A stretch of 64,000 nt of DNA from Gymnopus androsaceus JB14. Its lineage: Eukaryota; Basidiomycota; Agaricomycetes; Agaricales; Omphalotaceae. A program made the position numbers and the translations under genes. The notes under the pieces were generated by a model. The model was given only the letters and a program-made list of their open reading frames with translations, was not told where the DNA came from and did no database searches. Positions 45,608 through 56,943 of the stretch are shown one piece after another. The stretch lies in the NCBI GenBank assembly GCA_009733575.1, contig ML769697.1:1-64000 (forward strand), given 5' to 3'. Positions within the stretch are counted from its first letter, which is position 1. Each line of letters starts with the position of its first letter.

Positions 45608-46170
45608 TCCACTTGTATTTTATGTGCCACATCAATATAACACTTAGAAAGCAGCAAATACCGCAGAGCGCCTGAACAGTACTGCTTATATGCGGTTCAT
45701 AACTTGCAGCGTAGCCGCAAAAAATCCGGATCTAAAAGTGTAAGTTCAGCTTTGACGGCCTGTCTTACGCATTTTCTTCCATCAACCTACTGCCTATCAC
45801 GCCAAAAGTGCAAAAAAATACGCTTGAATGAAATACTGATTGATTTACCAATATTCATGTGAAACAAGGGGATCAGAAATTTTTTTTAATTACACAATGT
45901 TGAGTTTTTTTTAAGGACCTTAGAAGCTGAACTGACCTTACCTTAAAGGGCATTAACTTCCCACAGTCAGCATATGCTTAATGTCATTTTGGGTGCTTCA
46001 GAGGTCTCAGATTTGGCCTGACAGCCATTGGCCAAGTGGGTGCTCACTGCTTATGGCAGTCTTATATAGGGCTTACCATCTGTAAATGGTCATGGCCATG
46101 TTTTTAACAGTCCATGATATTCACAGTGGTGCCATGACCATACTGTATCAAAGATATTTCAACAGCCCTC
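45608..46170. other. Spacer with a dispersed repeat
   Basis: The stretch at about 45797-45860 (GCCAAAAGTGCAAAAA ... TTTACCAAT) recurs at 48811-48885, on the far side of the gypsy LTR and palindrome. No gene. Confidence 0.45.
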
Positions 46171-47192
46171 TGTTACAAATGTTCTTATCTTATCTCCCAC
46201 GTGGACATTATTACTTATCATTTCTCTTTTTTTACCTTTATATTTCCTTGGTGCTTATATAAGCACACACTTATTTAGACATGTGGCTATGCTGTTTGGA
46301 CATGCTTACCTTTTTATAGAGTTTGACACATGTACAATTAGTGTTGCCAATTGCTCAGCTCCAAGCCAGCTAAAGCTGGAGTCAAGTCACATGTAGCCAA
46401 GCCATTAAGTGCTAATGGCTCAATGGCTCTCATGGCTTGCTGTGGTTCAAGTCATACAAAATATAGAATTTTTTTCCAGATGTTTCTTTGCTTGGTTTTG
46501 CTTCAGTATGCCCTAGAACATGTACACTAAGACTGTCAAGGCATAGTGTGGCCCATAATGTAGCAAAAACTGTTTGAATTCTGGATGTGGTTAGTATTGT
46601 AGCTGGTTCTACCAGACTGTAACAGTACAAGGTATGCAACCAAAATACCCAATGTGTTGAATTTTAATCTAAAATCAATGAATATTGTGTTTAGTTATAG
46701 CTATAGAATACTTTCTATGAAGAGAGGATGCTTGCCACCAGAACCTTGAGCACAAAATGATATGGGGTTAGTGGCTTGAGTTGCAACTAAGTCAGCTTGG
46801 AGCTGGACCAAGTCAATAGATACAGCTGAGCCGTTTGAGCCAAGCAGGAGCAAGCAATAGCAAGCAATTGGCAACACTATGTACAATTGCTGTATGATCA
46901 CTTGATCCTTGATCATACCTCATGCTAGGATGCTGCATTCAGTGCTGGATACATATGTACAATACTTATTACTTACAGATGTCAATACTGTTGTACTTCA
47001 TAGTTTCATGCATTGTTACCTTATGTATAGGGTAGAGGGTTATGGGTCTAGAGCTTGTACATTAGTATATATAGTAGTTGTAGCTGTAGCTTAGTCCTTG
47101 GCTTCAATCTCATCAATACCTCCTAGTTCTCAATACCATCTTCTCTTTTCCTCATTGTTATTGTCTCTTTGTCTTAGTTGGAAGTTGTGATG
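46171..47192 (+). mobile_element. Gypsy LTR (about 473 bp) carrying a hAT MITE
   Basis: Begins TGTTACAA and ends TTGTGATG (from TTGTGACA, the form seen in the second copy at the right window edge). Its last about 90 bases match the inverted sequence at 63935-64000 closely, and both are followed by the same leader (CCTGGTACCTTGTGTTGTGG). The hAT MITE at 46339-46879 splits it. No coding part of this element follows; the leader runs into a palindrome, so this is a remnant. Confidence 0.65.
46339..46879. mobile_element. 541-bp hAT MITE with 8-bp target duplication
   Basis: Ends TAGTGTTGCCAATTGCT and, inverted, AGCAATTGGCAACACTA. The perfect 8-base duplication TGTACAAT occurs at 46331-46338 and 46880-46887. 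Same terminal 10 bases as 54480-54964, so both belong to one hAT family. Inserted in the gypsy LTR. Confidence 0.9.
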
Positions 47193-47869
47193 CCTGGTAC
47201 CTTGTGTTGTGGGGAACTAGTCACTGACACCCTCAGCATCAGCAAAAACTGTTTGAGGTACAAAAATTTTTTTAGCAACCTCCCAGGCCGAACTGACCAA
47301 CCCTGGAGTGTACCAGTCCACAATCCCAGTGCTCCCTTGGTGTGAAAAATCACTTATGAGTGAAATTTTGAGTGAAAAATAAACATTCAGTTGAGCTACC
47401 TGTTTAATGAAAACATACTTATCAGTTGAGTTTTCAGTTAAAGTTGAAAAAAAGACTGAAACATCAGTTACACTAGCAGCCAAAACTGATGGACCCCCAG
47501 CAACCTACTGAATGGCCAGATCTTATTTGGTTGTGATTTAATACCTGACTTGAGAGGCCCATCTGTCTTGGCTGCCAGTGTAGCTGATATTTCAGTCTTT
47601 TTTTTCAACTTTAACTGAAAACTCAACCAATAAGTATATTTTCATTAAACTAGATAGCTCAACTGAATGATCATTTTTCACTCAAAATTTCACTCATAGG
47701 TGATTTTTCACACCAAGGGAGCACTGGGATTGTGGACTGGTACACTCCAGGGTTGGTCAGTTCAGCCTGGGAGGTTGCTAAAAAAAATTTTGTACCTCAA
47801 GCAGTTTTTGCTGATGCTGAGGGTGTCAGTGACTAGTTCCCCACAACACAAGGTACCAGGCATCACAAC
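47184..47869. repeat. 686-bp palindrome: CATCAG hairpin with gypsy leader in both arms
   Basis: Centre near 47526. The inner part (47237-47816) is a hairpin element starting CATCAGCAAAAACTG and ending CAGTTTTTGCTGATG, with arms rich in AACTGAAAACTCAA-type words. Outside it, 53 bases on each side are also mirror images: the end of the gypsy LTR plus its leader (TTGTGATGCCTGGTACC...). The right arm then stops abruptly. No coding capacity. Confidence 0.85.
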
Positions 47870-49070
47870 AGGTTTTCACTACCAAACACTCTTGTGCAGA
47901 GGCAAATAAACAGGATTCAAAAAAAAAAAAAAATTAAGGTTCATCATTGTCAAAGGTAGGAGACATTGAAGCTGATGAAGTTGTTGGTGGCAGTGAAAGC
48001 AAGAGGACCAATGGTAAGCTGTGCTATGTGCATTTGCGTTGGAATAAAATCAAGAATGTTGAATTTACTCCAATCCAATAGCAGTAAGCCCTGGCAAATG
48101 CACCAACCTATGGCATTGGATTTGTTTACAATCACTTACAAGTGTAAATAATACCAATGTCAACAAATTACTTACAATGTAACAGTGCTAATGTAGTATA
48201 TTTCAATTAGATTATTACCTTACATGTGCTTAATGGCATAATGGTATTCTTGGTCAGCTCATCTGATGGGAATTTTGTGCTACCTGGCAACAGGTGTTCA
48301 AACCTCTAATGTATCAGGTATCAGTTTTATTTTATTTTATACTTTTTCTTTCTCTGCAATGCTGTGACTAGCTCTCTTTAGGGTTCACCCTAGACTGGAA
48401 CCAATGTTTCTCAGCTTCTAAGGCAAATCTAGTTTGGAACCAACCATTCTCATCTTCTAAGTGATTCCAAGAAACTTTAAACAAAGATTCTCCCAACTGA
48501 ACAATAACCTGGCACTTGTTGTCCTTCCAATAGCCAAGATGTGAATTGACCATTATTCTAGCTCATTTCTTTGAGGGTTTATCCTCATTGTAACTGACAT
48601 TGGTGTTCAAAGAATGTATTAGTTGGAGTGGCATGTACCACCTCCAGTTGGCCATCTGCTACTCAATCCCACCTTTATACCAGCAAATCCCATCTAGGAT
48701 ACTCTTTGTGCATTTGAGCATCAATCAATGAACTTCAACAGAAGTTAGTCAGAGTGAAGGAATTTTTGATCATAATTACTATAGATTTTCCAAAGGAAAC
48801 TAGAATACATGCCAAAAGTGCAAAAACAATATGCTTGAATAAAATACTAATTAATTTACTAATTAATTTACCAATTTTCATAGGCACTAATCTATCATAG
48901 ATTTATGGAAAGTATGTATAATGTTCTCTGGTAAATGCATCTTCATCCATAGGGTTCTCAATAGATCCCCATTAATAGCCCCATGTGCCAATGTTTGGTA
49001 CAGTAGTAGATTGTGGAATATGTGAAGAAAAAGTCTGCTACTTGCCGTCATCTGTCCCCCAGGGGATGAC
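47870..49070. other. Repeat remnants, no supported gene
   Basis: Includes an A-run of about 14 bases near 47925 and the dispersed repeat copy at 48811-48885. A minus-strand stretch near 48370-48550 (GWFQTRFALEAEKHWFQ) may be retroelement debris; not assignable. Confidence 0.35.
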
Positions 49071-51015
49071 TACCAAACTAACTTATGATTTCAAATTCCG
49101 CTAACTTCTTGCTAACTTATCAATTGACAAGTTAACTTATTTTACTTATTCTAACTTATTCTAACTTATCTTACTTATAGTGTACAAAGAGCCAGGGATT
49201 GGTGTAATAAGCATATTAGAAGGTTCATAGGACTTGATACACTCTACCCAACACTGTCGCTACCTTATTAACAGTGTATAACCACTGTTCTAACAATTCC
49301 ACCCCCGTCCTGGACACTTTTAGAGGTTTGTTAGAGCATGTCGCATTGACTTCTCTGGGAGATTTCAAGTGGAAAGATGTGTCCATTTTAATGGTAATGG
49401 ATCCAAGTAATTGGTCTTGGGGACTTGTACTGACAGAAACCGCTGGGCAGGTATGTCTACTTTGAGCAGTGGGTTGGTAATTGGAGTGTGGTATAGTTAT
49501 AATAATAACTAGAGTGTTTGGTGGTTTAGTGGAATCAAGATCAAGGTTGCATTGTTGGTGACAAAGAAATAGAATTGTTAGAGAGGAGAGAGAGCTGGAG
49601 ATTTAAGAGACAAGAGACTGAGAGAGAGAAAGACCAAATGAGAGAAGAAAACCGATATAATTGCAAAATAACTGATCTGGGGGCCTTTCCCCAGCTTATA
49701 TAGGTTATCGGACAGTAATTAATATAACTATAATGGCTTGTCGACCTGCGTATGCGTAGTCGCGCAGTAAATTAAGCTGCGCGACCTGCGCATTTGACCG
49801 GGCCGCAGCTCGCGCAGCACTGCGCGAGTTGTCTCTCGAAAAAGGGAGAATACAACGTATCGTCCGAGAGGGTTGACTCATTGTACCACCGTAATAAAAT
49901 AGATAATTGGTAATAGTGTAAGGGAGGGTAGGGAAGGTACTCGGGCATTGCAGGTACATAGACACTGTAAGAAGAGGGTATCGTTGTGATGGTAATATAG
50001 TTCAGAACTGCGAGTTCGACCCGCAGTGACAACGCAATTCCGAGTATAGTTGCAAGTCATAGTGAGTCGTTGGAATGGGTCCCGGTCCCTAGCGATAGTA
50101 AGCAAATGAAAGGACAATGGAATAGGGAATTTGGTATGAGAAACAAATGGATATGGGAGTTGTGTCGAGACTGGTCTTGTAGGGTTTGGAATATTGGGGA
50201 ATTTGGGGTAAGAGTCGATTTGTCGAGAGGAAATATCGGGGATTTCGTTGGTAGCGCCGCTAAGACATTCGAAACAGCGACTGTGGGATAGATGACCGTA
50301 GACGTCGGAATTTAGTGGTTGGGAATGCGTCGTCGTGGCGTCGTGGCAGTAAGAGAAAGAACAGGAATTTGGGCGCCTGTCAAAAACCGGCAGGCTATTG
50401 CCATCGGATTTCCGGTCCATCAGCCGCTGGTTCGATCGGACGTGTGCAGACTCGTTAGGAAACGCGACGCTTCCTAACAAGGTTATGGAGTCTCTATTTA
50501 ATGTGAATCATGCTCCTACAGTTTATAATGACCCAAGTTGGGTCATCCATGGAAAATTTTGCAATTGGTATCAGCAGTATGCTGCTCATTGTCATCCTAT
50601 CCTGACTCAAGTGTTACTGATAAATTGTGCATATTGTTAAGAATAAACACCTGAGGCTCACGAAGGGGAAGCGAGAACGTTTGACCTATTGCTGGACGTA
50701 GCGTAGGCACACAGATAAAGTACGAAAACTACTAAATGAGCGGTATATAACTACACAACGTGTATAACGCATGCTCGGCAATGCTGGCATGTGATACAAT
50801 ATCAGTAATATATTAACACATATATGCATGTTGTACTATCTGAACCAATGCAAGTAAGCTATAGAATGTATGGAACATTGATAGCGCCCATACTCACACC
50901 CCACAAGTAGCGCAAATGGTATTTTTAATGTTGTTAAAAATGTAAATTTAACGGCAAATCTCGGCACAAGTAAATAAGTTAGCAGAGTTTGAAATTTTGA
51001 CAAGCTAACTTATTG
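49071..51015. repeat. AACTT-ended repeat element, long copy
   Basis: The left end (TTTCAAATTCCGCTAACTT) is mirrored near 50975 (AAGTTAGCAGAGTTTGAAA), and the shared inner word GCAAATCTCGGC matches GCAAATTTCGGC of the 24214-24960 element. The interior here holds an LTR-like block (49576-50479) and short unrecognised frames, so it is a composite. Confidence 0.6.
49576..50479 (-). mobile_element. LTR-like block (about 904 bp), minus orientation
   Basis: Bounded by TGTTAG and CTAACA. On the minus strand it has the layout of a retroelement LTR: GC-richer 5' part, a TATATAA-like box (CCTATATAAGCTGGGG near 49695) and a pyrimidine-rich T/C stretch downstream (TCTCTCTCAGTCTCTTGTC). Flanking 5-mers AGAAT and AGGTT do not match, so a solo LTR with decayed or absent target duplication is the best reading. 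No internal coding part is attached. Confidence 0.5.
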
Positions 51016-51220
51016 TAACTTATTGCGAAATAATTTGAGCTTTTGAGAGGTTTGAAACTATATTGAGGCTAACTAAGTATTTATAAGCCCTAGGGATCCG
51101 CACTGTACCACATACAGTTAGGGCCGTATACTTTACGGTAGTTTATGGGTCCTTTCCATCTTGTATCCGTACTGTAATTTTTTTTTGGAAGAGCTTACGG
51201 TACGGTACTGTTATTTTACA
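51016..51220. other. Short AT-rich spacer
   Basis: Contains GTACGGTA/TACCGTAAG words in both directions; no gene. Confidence 0.4.
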
Positions 51221-51913
51221 TCAGCAAAACCTGGGTGTACTGGACAGCGCTGGATAGCGCTGTCCAGCACCCATAGCACCCATAGCAAGGTCCATCTATC
51301 CAGAGCTATGGATTGCTATGGATTGCTATGGATCGCTATGGATTCACCGGAATGTCGAGACTTGATGTCAGTTGTCATTCCATTCAATACTAAATATATT
51401 AATTGTTTGAATTGTTCGGAGAATCATAAAATCGAACGACGCCGAAATAAAATCATTTACTGTATGTCTTCATGTTCATAGTAGTACTAGGACAATGATA
51501 ATGTATTAAAACTACGTAGCTATAACTTATAAGTCATATAACGAGACCATACTACTCTGTAAGTGATAACCCTTCTGTGCACACAGTAGATAAAGACTTC
51601 AAAACTGAAGAATTTAATGAGACGTACTGTGAATACTATTCAATGAGCTTAGGTGACTGAGGATTGAGACGAAGTTGAAGTTCCAACGCAGATGGTTCCG
51701 CATTTCTTATATACTGTTGGCGGGAGAGAATGACAAGTGTCGAGCAGCTGTCAGATGGCTGTCAGATGGCTGTCAAACGGCGATACAAGTCAGTGATCCC
51801 ACAGAACCTCTTAGCAGGCCATAGCAGGCCATAGCAGCCATAGTTCTTGACAGAACTATGGCTGCTATGGCCTGCTATGGTCTGCTATGACCATTATCCA
51901 GGTTTTGCTGATG
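51221..51913. mobile_element. 693-bp CATCAG-family MITE
   Basis: Ends CATCAGCAAAACCTGGGTG and, inverted, TATCCAGGTTTTGCTGATG, with TA on both sides (51219-51220, 51914-51915). Both sub-terminal regions are packed with CCATAGCA/TGCTATGG repeats; a 440-bp middle part shares short words with the 12104 element. Non-coding. Confidence 0.85.
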
Positions 51914-51961
51914 TACAGTATATGGACGGGTAATACGGCCATAAAGAATGACATATTATTC

Positions 51962-52290
51962 GAAAAAAGCTCTATGCATCTAAGGTAGCCTTTAAAGCAT
52001 CTTCAAGCACTTTGCGCTTGAGTCTAAGTAGGTGTTTATACAACATCAGCACCTAAATTGTCTCCAGCTTCAAACAAGCACAACGGAGAGATATAGTATC
52101 TCTTGCCCCGGAGAAAATATGCTCCACAGCAACCACCAAGTCTTTGACAAGGGTCATTCTTGGAAATGCTCGAAAAATCAACAGATGCATATACCTCCCT
52201 TGGACCATAAATTTGAAATCTGATGGATTCACAGCAAGTACTAAAGGCCACACATTGATTCTTAAGCTAATGTTCTTCAGGCATGTCAAT
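51962..52290 (-). pseudogene. hAT transposase C-terminal dimerisation fragment
   Basis: On the minus strand VEHIFSGARDTISLR near 52110 is the signature of the hAT C-terminal dimerisation domain, followed by ACLKLETI, a stop, and LMLYKHLLRLKRKVLEDALK. Upstream similarity is lost within about 150 bases. No flanking ends were found, so this is debris of an autonomous hAT element of unknown relation to the MITEs here. Confidence 0.6.
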
Positions 52291-53442
52291 ATTTAGTTCT
52301 CATTCAAGCCATAATGTGGACATATTCAAAGGTGAGAGGCTGTGATGTTCAGTAGCTAGGTTATTAGCATTGGAATTGGTGTAGATCTTGTGTAGAAAAC
52401 AGGTTATGCAATAGTGAGGTATAGTCATATGTCGATAGTGGGAACAGAGAAAAGATAACTGAATGGTTTTCTGGTATTTGGGAGTCTCATGCCATCGGAA
52501 TGCATGGGTGATAAGCCGAGAGTTCCCAAGTATATGCATCATACTGGGTGCTGTAGAGACAGGGAAGGAGTCGTTGAAGCGAGCGTAGGAGCCCAGGGAT
52601 ATTGTTGGAGGGGAGGTAGCATCCAACTGCCCTTACAGTGACATTTGGATGGATAAACGGATAAGTACTTACTTACATCAAGTCTATGCTATATACTGAG
52701 GTCGGTGACAGATAAGGTACTCTATCTAGGCTCTAACTGGTCTACATATCAGTGAAATAGATAGCAGTGGATCTGTGTACAGACCCATTGCACATTCGTT
52801 GGTACTTCCAACACAATCTCCAAGAAGAGATATGCTAAGGACTAGTAAATGTACATGGAGTCTAATTATGCATTGAGGTTGAATAAAAAATTACAACAGA
52901 TGGTACATAGGATTATTGTGAAGGAGATTAGGCGGGATGTTTGACAGGTCAAGCATCCAAGTCATGGCAAAGAAGAATCTCAATGGTAGCAGTGTGACAC
53001 CTCCTAACACACTGAAGTAAATGATAATATACTCCACTGAGACTGTCTGAATGTAGAAACTGTGAGGATACTATATGTTTTTGGTATACTTAATCATATC
53101 TACTGAGTCTACTTAGATTGGACTTTCATATTGGAAATTATGTAGTCCTTGTGGCTATGAGAGTGAGAATGTAGGGTATAGATGTGGCACAGAAATTTGA
53201 CAGTTCACTTTTTTTTGGCACAGAAATACGTATATAGTTGTTTTGATATCTTGGTTTATGTGCTGGACAATGAAAAATCTCATTGAAGCAAGTTTGAAAC
53301 TGAGCCTAAAGCATGATAACTCATGCCAACTGCACTTGTCTACTGTGCATAAATGCATATATGTGCAGGTATACAGTTTCTTACACTCTTGAATCTGTGT
53401 CTTCATTAATTAATCATTAATCTGCTCTACAGTGTACACCTT
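52291..53442. other. AT-rich spacer, nothing recognised
   Basis: Short frames on both strands, none with a domain or splice support. Confidence 0.45.
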
Positions 53443-53711
53443 CATCAGCAAAACCTTGGTGAACTGGACAGCACTAGATAGTGCTATCCAGTGCTCATAG
53501 CACTCATAACACCCATAGCAAGGTCCCCATCTATCCAGAGCTATGGGCTACTATGGGCTGCTATGGATTGCTATGGATCACTATAGAGCATGACATCTGT
53601 CAACAGGCAATATAATTTGGGAAGCTCATAGTAACTCATAGCTACCCATAGCAGTTCATAGTTCTATGGCTTGCTATAACAGCTATGGCAATTATCCAGG
53701 TTTTGCTGATG
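53443..53711. mobile_element. 269-bp CATCAG-family MITE, short form
   Basis: Ends CATCAGCAAAACCTTGGTG and, inverted, TATCCAGGTTTTGCTGATG. Internal CATAGCA/GCTATGG arrays match 51221-51913, but the long middle is missing: an internal deletion derivative. The flanks are TT rather than TA. Confidence 0.85.
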
Positions 53712-54471
53712 TTTTCTCTATACACTCAGTGAGTCTTCAATCAGAATCAATACACAGTATGCTCATTGCAGTAATAGTAATCAGCCAAAAGATAATTGTG
53801 AGCTACTCCCAGAATTGCTCAGCTGGTCATAATGTTGAGCATGGTCTGGGGACAGCAAGGATGTAATGCCTCCTTTCATGATAGACAGGAGAATGTCAAT
53901 TAAATTGGACTGAAAAGACATCAATGATATTGCACAAATGTTGTATGAGCTTTGCAAGAAGCAACATAGTCAATTATGAGTTAATTGGGGCTTACCACCA
54001 TGACTGTATCTGTACAATTCACAGTCACTGTAACACCATGATGGTACCCGTACCTCTACCTCAATGGAAATCATTGTATGGTGTATGGACCATCTAAGAC
54101 TGTGCCGTGAGATGGTAAGATGACCATGTGCATGGTCGGTCAGACTAAGATTAGCATGGTGCATGCTTGTTTACATCCATCCGCCTCATCTTGTTGTCTA
54201 CCATCATTTTATATATACTTATTACATGTATCCAAACCATTGCATTGAGTCACTCACTGGCTCTGACATTACTCTTCCCAGTTATGAGGTTTAATTGGGA
54301 TTTAATGGTGTATTTCTGATGTATCAGTGCCCACTGAATGTACTCTGTACAAATAACTCTTAATGAAGTGTAACCATCCCACCGCCTACAGTATAGTCAA
54401 TGATGGGTCCTATTCCATCTCCATTAATGACAATGTGGAATCCCGTTATGGTCATGGTCCTACCATCTAAT
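53712..54471. other. Degraded spacer left of the gypsy gag
   Basis: Repeated words of the type CATGGTCATGACCAT occur near 54000-54170, near 54440-54470 and again near 46090-46140, suggesting another old repeat. No gene. Confidence 0.35.
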
Positions 54472-54479
54472 AACATGAC

Positions 54480-54964
54480 TAGTGTTGCCGCGGCTCGGGC
54501 AACATTTGGCTCGAGCTGATTTTGCCCAAGCCGAGCCGAGCCACCAGCCGCATTTACCCATCCAGCTTGCAACGGCTTATGAGAAATAATGAAGAAAAGA
54601 GCAAAGGTCAATGATCCCGAGGTGCTCTGAGGTACTCTAGAGCCCTCATCGAATCTCCCTACCACCAGAGCGGTGAGAAAAACATGCTCATCAATGAGCA
54701 AAACGCCGTCGACGTCGTCAAGGGACCAATTAGCACCCATCATGTCAAACTTTACATTTTAATAGCGACGAGCGCGAAAGTGATCCATTTCAAGTTCTTT
54801 CACCATGTACATAGTGGAGAGGTAGATACAGTACCATCTAAACCCACCATTCCTTCTCTGGCAAGGTTTTTCTGTACCGGCTTCAGATGGCTCGGCTAGA
54901 GATTTTCAAGCCGAGCCGCAGCTTCATGAGCCGGCTAGCGGCTAGCCGAGCCGCGGCAACACTA
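54480..54964. mobile_element. 485-bp hAT MITE with 8-bp target duplication
   Basis: Ends TAGTGTTGCCGCGGCTCGG and, inverted, CCGAGCCGCGGCAACACTA; perfect 8-base duplication AACATGAC at 54472-54479 and 54965-54972. The sub-terminal part is an array of GGCTCGGC/GCCGAGCC words. Same family as 46339-46879. It sits at the downstream edge of the minus-strand gypsy gag remnant. Confidence 0.9.
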
Positions 54965-54984
54965 AACATGACTGTGTTTAGATG

Positions 54985-55402
54985 GTCATGACCATACACT
55001 TTGAAATGTTCAAAGAATGTTGAAACTTTTTCATCCTTTCCTTGATGAGCTCTCTTGAATTTCTCTCTGGCATTGGCATGCCTCGCCATATCTAGGTACA
55101 TTTCATTGAGCTTTGTGACAAATAAAGCCCATGTCATATTCCAACAACATTGTATATAATCATACTCTTGGTCATAGTAATTCTTGACCCAATCTCATAC
55201 TTTCTCTCCATCAATATAGGAGGGAGCAATATTGATCCATTCTGTGTCAGTTCAGACCTTGTTCTTCTTGTCACTCAGCCACATGCCAAGTTTCCTTTTC
55301 CATTCATGGTAGCTCTCTATATTTTCTTTAAACATCAGTGGTTCCTTCAAGAGAGATTTTCCAGAGATGGAAATAGATGGGGACAGAACAGGTGGTGTAG
55401 GT
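54985..55402 (-). pseudogene. Gypsy Gag, downstream part
   Basis: Retrotransposon capsid protein remnant on the minus strand. The frame carries KENIESYHEWKRKLGMW, then DTEWINIAPSYIDGEK, WALFVTKLNEMYLDMARH and REKFKRAHQGKDEKV, the layout of the retrotransposon gag domain (conserved W, then QG near the end). Two in-frame TGA codons lie where CGA (Arg) would fit. Its upstream part lies beyond the hAT/copia insertion at 63192-63620, and the reading resumes across the 8-base target duplication. Confidence 0.7.
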
Positions 55403-55736
55403 CAAGGGGTATGCAGATTTGAAATTTTATATATCATGCTGGTTCTCAACCTTAAGCCTTCAAAGATCCTCCCTCCCCTCCCCTCCCCTCACCTTCCTAA
55501 AGTAGAAAGTAGTTCTCACAGTCACAAGGCCCTTTGTGAGGTATTTTTCCGGCATTCACTGTGCCAAACTCTCACTTTCCTCATGTCTCTTAGTCTCTTC
55601 TCAAGATTCATGTTTTGATAAAGTATAATAAATTAAGTTTACTGTTCTTTTGTAATTTCCGCTGTTTATTTACACCTCTTCTTCTAGTAGCATTTTTTCG
55701 GTGCTCTTCATCACAGAAAAAATCAGTTGTGGGCAT

Positions 55737-56179
55737 TGTTGAAAGATACGCTCGCGATCATGGACACATGATCAGGTACTTTGTACCGTGATATTCAACA
55801 TCGGCTTACCGATCACCAAAATCACATTCCTATGTATTGATATCATTTGATTAATGTCATTCGCTATTTACGTACATGTAATTATAGCTAAGATATCAAC
55901 TGCTGATGTATATACATACATCACATTGTAGGAACCATTGTCCGTATGGACACTTACCAATACTGTACCTATTATTAGATTTAGGGTACTGTACAGTTTT
56001 ACAGACATTTAGTATATAAGCTGTAGTAGTTTACCTATAGTCCCAAATCGCTCTGCAATACTACTGCTTTACTGTCCTCTCAGACAATACTTAGCTCTCT
56101 CACACAACTGTTCCACTCCTCAAGCCTTACACTTGGTTAGTAATGTGATTTCATCATTTGTCTCACTTGCTGTTCAACA
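55737..56179 (+). repeat. Copia 5' LTR
   Basis: Starts TGTTGAAAGATACGC and ends CTGTTCAACA. The inverted dinucleotides TG/CA extend to TGTTGAA/TTCAACA. A run of promoter-like AT-rich words (TTAGTATATAAGC) lies near 56009. Confidence 0.95.
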
Positions 56180-56193
56180 GGTTATGGGCCCCG
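56180..56193 (+). promoter_or_regulatory. Copia primer-binding site, initiator-tRNA-Met anticodon type
   Basis: GGTTATGGGCCCC directly follows the 5' LTR. It is complementary to the anticodon stem-loop of initiator tRNA-Met (GGGCCCATAACC form), the half-tRNA priming known from Drosophila copia and Ty5, rather than to the tRNA 3' end. Confidence 0.75.
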
Positions 56194-56236
56194 AGTCTGT
56201 TCGACGAAGGTCTTACAACCATTGTGACTTTGTCAA

Positions 56237-56470
56237 ATGGTTGATCGCGTTAACGAACGATTCTGGTCACTCTTAACCGAGTGTATTAGAAAGTTCAAGC
56301 TTGTGGTGCATTGGTTTGGTAGCAAGGCAAAACTTGCGATCGCTTTACTTTCCTCTTCCGAGAAGAATGCCGAAAATATAAGGCTTCTTCTGTTCAGGCT
56401 AATTATATATATTGTATATACACAGGCACTCCATGATGAACAAACTTTTGATCGTTTCACTTCAACGTGA
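56237..56470 (+). CDS. Copia leader open frame, 77 codons, unrecognised
   Basis: In the 764-bp leader between primer site and gag a continuous frame begins MVDRVNERFWSLLTECIRK and has a hydrophobic stretch (LLLFRLIIYIVYTQ). It is read in the forward direction of the element, before gag. It may be an upstream frame that restrains gag translation, a small element protein, or chance. Confidence 0.3.
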   Translation: MVDRVNERFWSLLTECIRKFKLVVHWFGSKAKLAIALLSSSEKNAENIRLLLFRLIIYIVYTQALHDEQTFDRFTST

Positions 56471-56943
56471 GCGATTTAGGGGCCAATTCCCCTTCCCAGG
56501 TAGACTTCTGCCGCTATGTGAATAATCAAAAGCATATGCGCGTAGGCTGGGCAAATGCGAACACGTGTGAGATCTCTTGGCCTCCTACTGTATTCATTCC
56601 CCCATATTGCCTTAAGTCCCTTAAACGCCTATTAGAATGATTGTGCACCTTAATGTGCGAAATTGATCTTAATTTGATCTTTCGGCACTTTTGGTAGAAC
56701 ATCAAACAAACGGTTTTCTATTGGCATATGGTTTTAGTACATAGCCTCTTATGAACACTTGCTGATGCTGATAGGAATGATCAGATCGGAGATGGAAATA
56801 TGGATGGAATTAAAAATGCGATCAACACCTAAGACTAAGTCAATGGGTAAAAGACATGTTGGATAGATTCAATGTTCATAACTGAATCATGCACTTCTTA
56901 ATTGAATGTTGCTGACTTCCTTTTATAGAACTCTTATCACACA

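Noticed and set aside
51962..52290. Missing C-terminus of the transposase at 32711
   Set aside because: Opposite strand, 18 kb away, no shared ends; most likely from another hAT copy.
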